In this document: positions 22,002-22,829 of the stretch, in pieces | How the letters are laid out: each line of letters starts with the position of its first letter | Position numbering within the stretch: position 1 is the stretch's first letter | Assembly (NCBI GenBank): GCA_035293845.1 | Contig: DATGMB010000168.1 | Location: forward strand, 1 to 22,829 | Reading direction: 5' to 3' | From: DATGMB01 sp035293845 | GTDB taxonomy: Bacteria; Acidobacteriota; Terriglobia; Bryobacterales; Bryobacteraceae | DNA length: 22,829 bases | Notes under the pieces: model-generated | Database searches by the model: none | Told to the model about the DNA's origin: nothing | The model's input: the letters and a program-made list of their open reading frames with translations, nothing else | Translations under genes and position numbers: made by a program

Positions 22002-22829
22002 ATGTTGCGTTCCGCATACCTCGTCTTTTTTCTCAGCGCCGCCGCTCAAGCCGGATCGATCGAAGGCCGCTGGGACGCCACACTCACCTGGAACGGCGCG
22101 GCCATTCCGTTCCGGCTGGATATCTCCGGCTCCGGGCCCACGCTCAAAGGCACGCTCTACAACGGCGAGGAGAAGGAAAACACCACGCGTGCTTCGTTCG
22201 AGAACGGCAAGCTCGTGCTCGCCCTGGACCACTATCTGGTCACCATCGAAGCCACCGAAGCGGACGGCCGGCTCGCCGGCGCGGTCCACATGCGCGGCGA
22301 CAAGCGTCCCGAGGGCAGCCCGTTCGAAGCCGTACGCTATCGGCCAAAGCCGGCCGATGCGGCCAACGTGCCGGAAATCGGCGGGCAATGGATCATCCCG
22401 GTTGACGCCAATTCCAAAGGCGAAAAAGCCTGGCGGTTTCTCGTCAAGCAGAACGGGCCGGAATTGTCGGCCACGATTCTCCGCGTCGACGGCGATACCG
22501 GCGCTCTCACCGGAGCCTGGCAGGACGGCAAATTTCTGCTCAGCCATTTCGATGGCTCGCGCCCTTATCTGCTCGAAGTCACGCCCGCGGAGGACGGGAG
22601 TCTCATCCTCGATCCGAAGAGCGGCGGCGCCCGCGCGCACAAGATGGTGGCGTACCGCCCTGAGGCCGCCCGCGCCAAAGGCATCCCGGAGCCCGAGGAC
22701 TACACCACCCACACGAAGGCGCGCGATGCGAGCGAGGTCTTCACCTTCCGCTTCCCCGATGTGAACGGCAACGTCCTCTCAAACGAAGACCCGAAATTCA
22801 AGGGCAAGGTCGTGCTGGCGATCGTCACC
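22002..22829 (+). CDS. Exported thioredoxin-fold (TlpA/AhpC-TSA-like) protein, 3' end outside the window
   Basis: 276 codons are open to the window edge with no stop, so the gene is truncated here. MLRSAYLVFFLSAAAQAG is a signal peptide. Residues ~18-225 are beta-rich, with two similar halves (I-E-G-R-W-D-A-T-L-T-W-N-G and I-G-G-Q-W-I-I-P-V-D-A), each followed by strands with G-x-L-x-G and a D-G-K/N-G-K turn plus L-V-L-A or L-L-S-H. They resemble small lipocalin-like or immunoglobulin-like barrels. From about 248 the reading F-T-F-R-F-P-D-V-N-G-N-V-L-S then FKGKVVLAIVT is the entry of a TlpA/peroxiredoxin-like thioredoxin fold. The C-x-x-C redox site, expected just beyond the edge, cannot be seen. 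A role as an extracytoplasmic thiol-disulfide protein is inferred from this opening only. Confidence 0.75.
   Translation, partial: MLRSAYLVFFLSAAAQAGSIEGRWDATLTWNGAAIPFRLDISGSGPTLKGTLYNGEEKENTTRASFENGKLVLALDHYLVTIEATEADGRLAGAVHMRGDKRPEGSPFEAVRYRPKPADAANVPEIGGQWIIPVDANSKGEKAWRFLVKQNGPELSATILRVDGDTGALTGAWQDGKFLLSHFDGSRPYLLEVTPAEDGSLILDPKSGGARAHKMVAYRPEAARAKGIPEPEDYTTHTKARDASEVFTFRFPDVNGNVLSNEDPKFKGKVVLAIVT

Overview
The window is a GC-rich stretch of ordinary chromosome that most resembles an acidobacterium of the Solibacter/Bryobacterales type. Three features point there. The protein at 281-2164 ends in a domain resembling the 'Solibacter C-terminal' family (TIGR03437). The pair at 18915-21918 is a PadR-type regulator coupled to a large duplicated MacB/FtsX-like permease, the arrangement known as acidobacterial PadR plus ADOP (TIGR03433/TIGR03434). 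Many small genes encode exported proteins whose signal peptides end in A-Q. I see no phage, transposase, CRISPR array or integron.

Layout. 1-3206: the start of a DoxX-like membrane protein, a secreted Asp-box propeller protein with the Solibacter C-terminal domain, and a divergent exported FecR-domain protein. 3340-5285: a short metabolic operon of NADP-type isocitrate dehydrogenase and PurE. 5338-7926: an exported duplicated beta-rich protein, a HIT-family protein and a membrane-anchored alpha/beta hydrolase. 7954-9982: a small secreted protein, a secreted protein with a SecDF P1-head-like domain, and a Tat-exported propeller resembling oligogalacturonate lyases. 10083-12926: a membrane-anchored coiled-coil protein, a beta-CASP metallo-beta-lactamase RNase, tRNA-Arg(TCG) and a small Gln-rich exported protein. 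13119-15434: a seven-bladed Vgb-like propeller without any histidine, a DUF4159 protein and a secreted SnoaL-like protein. 15446-18775 (minus strand): NIPSNAP, acyl-CoA carboxylase carboxyltransferase and AtuA, tightly packed. 18915-21918: padR and the ADOP permease. 22002-end: the start of an exported protein entering a thioredoxin/TlpA-like fold.

Genes that visibly belong together are icd-purE (11-nt gap), NIPSNAP/carboxyltransferase/atuA (13-nt gap, then an ATGA overlap) and padR-ADOP (1-nt gap, with the permease ribosome binding site inside padR). The remainder are mostly single genes separated by perfect or near-perfect hairpins.

The most interesting signals are not one new system. (1) Several genes carry a TANNNT -10-like hexamer only 6-7 nt before the start codon, as expected for leaderless mRNAs, while others have strong Shine-Dalgarno sequences. 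(2) Two beta-propeller proteins look like known lyases but lack their catalytic or metal-binding histidines. (3) A two-gene AtuA/carboxyltransferase unit has no biotin carboxylase beside it and an exported NIPSNAP gene in front. (4) A SecDF head-like module occurs as a stand-alone exported protein. Function calls were made by eye from translated motifs; no database search was run.
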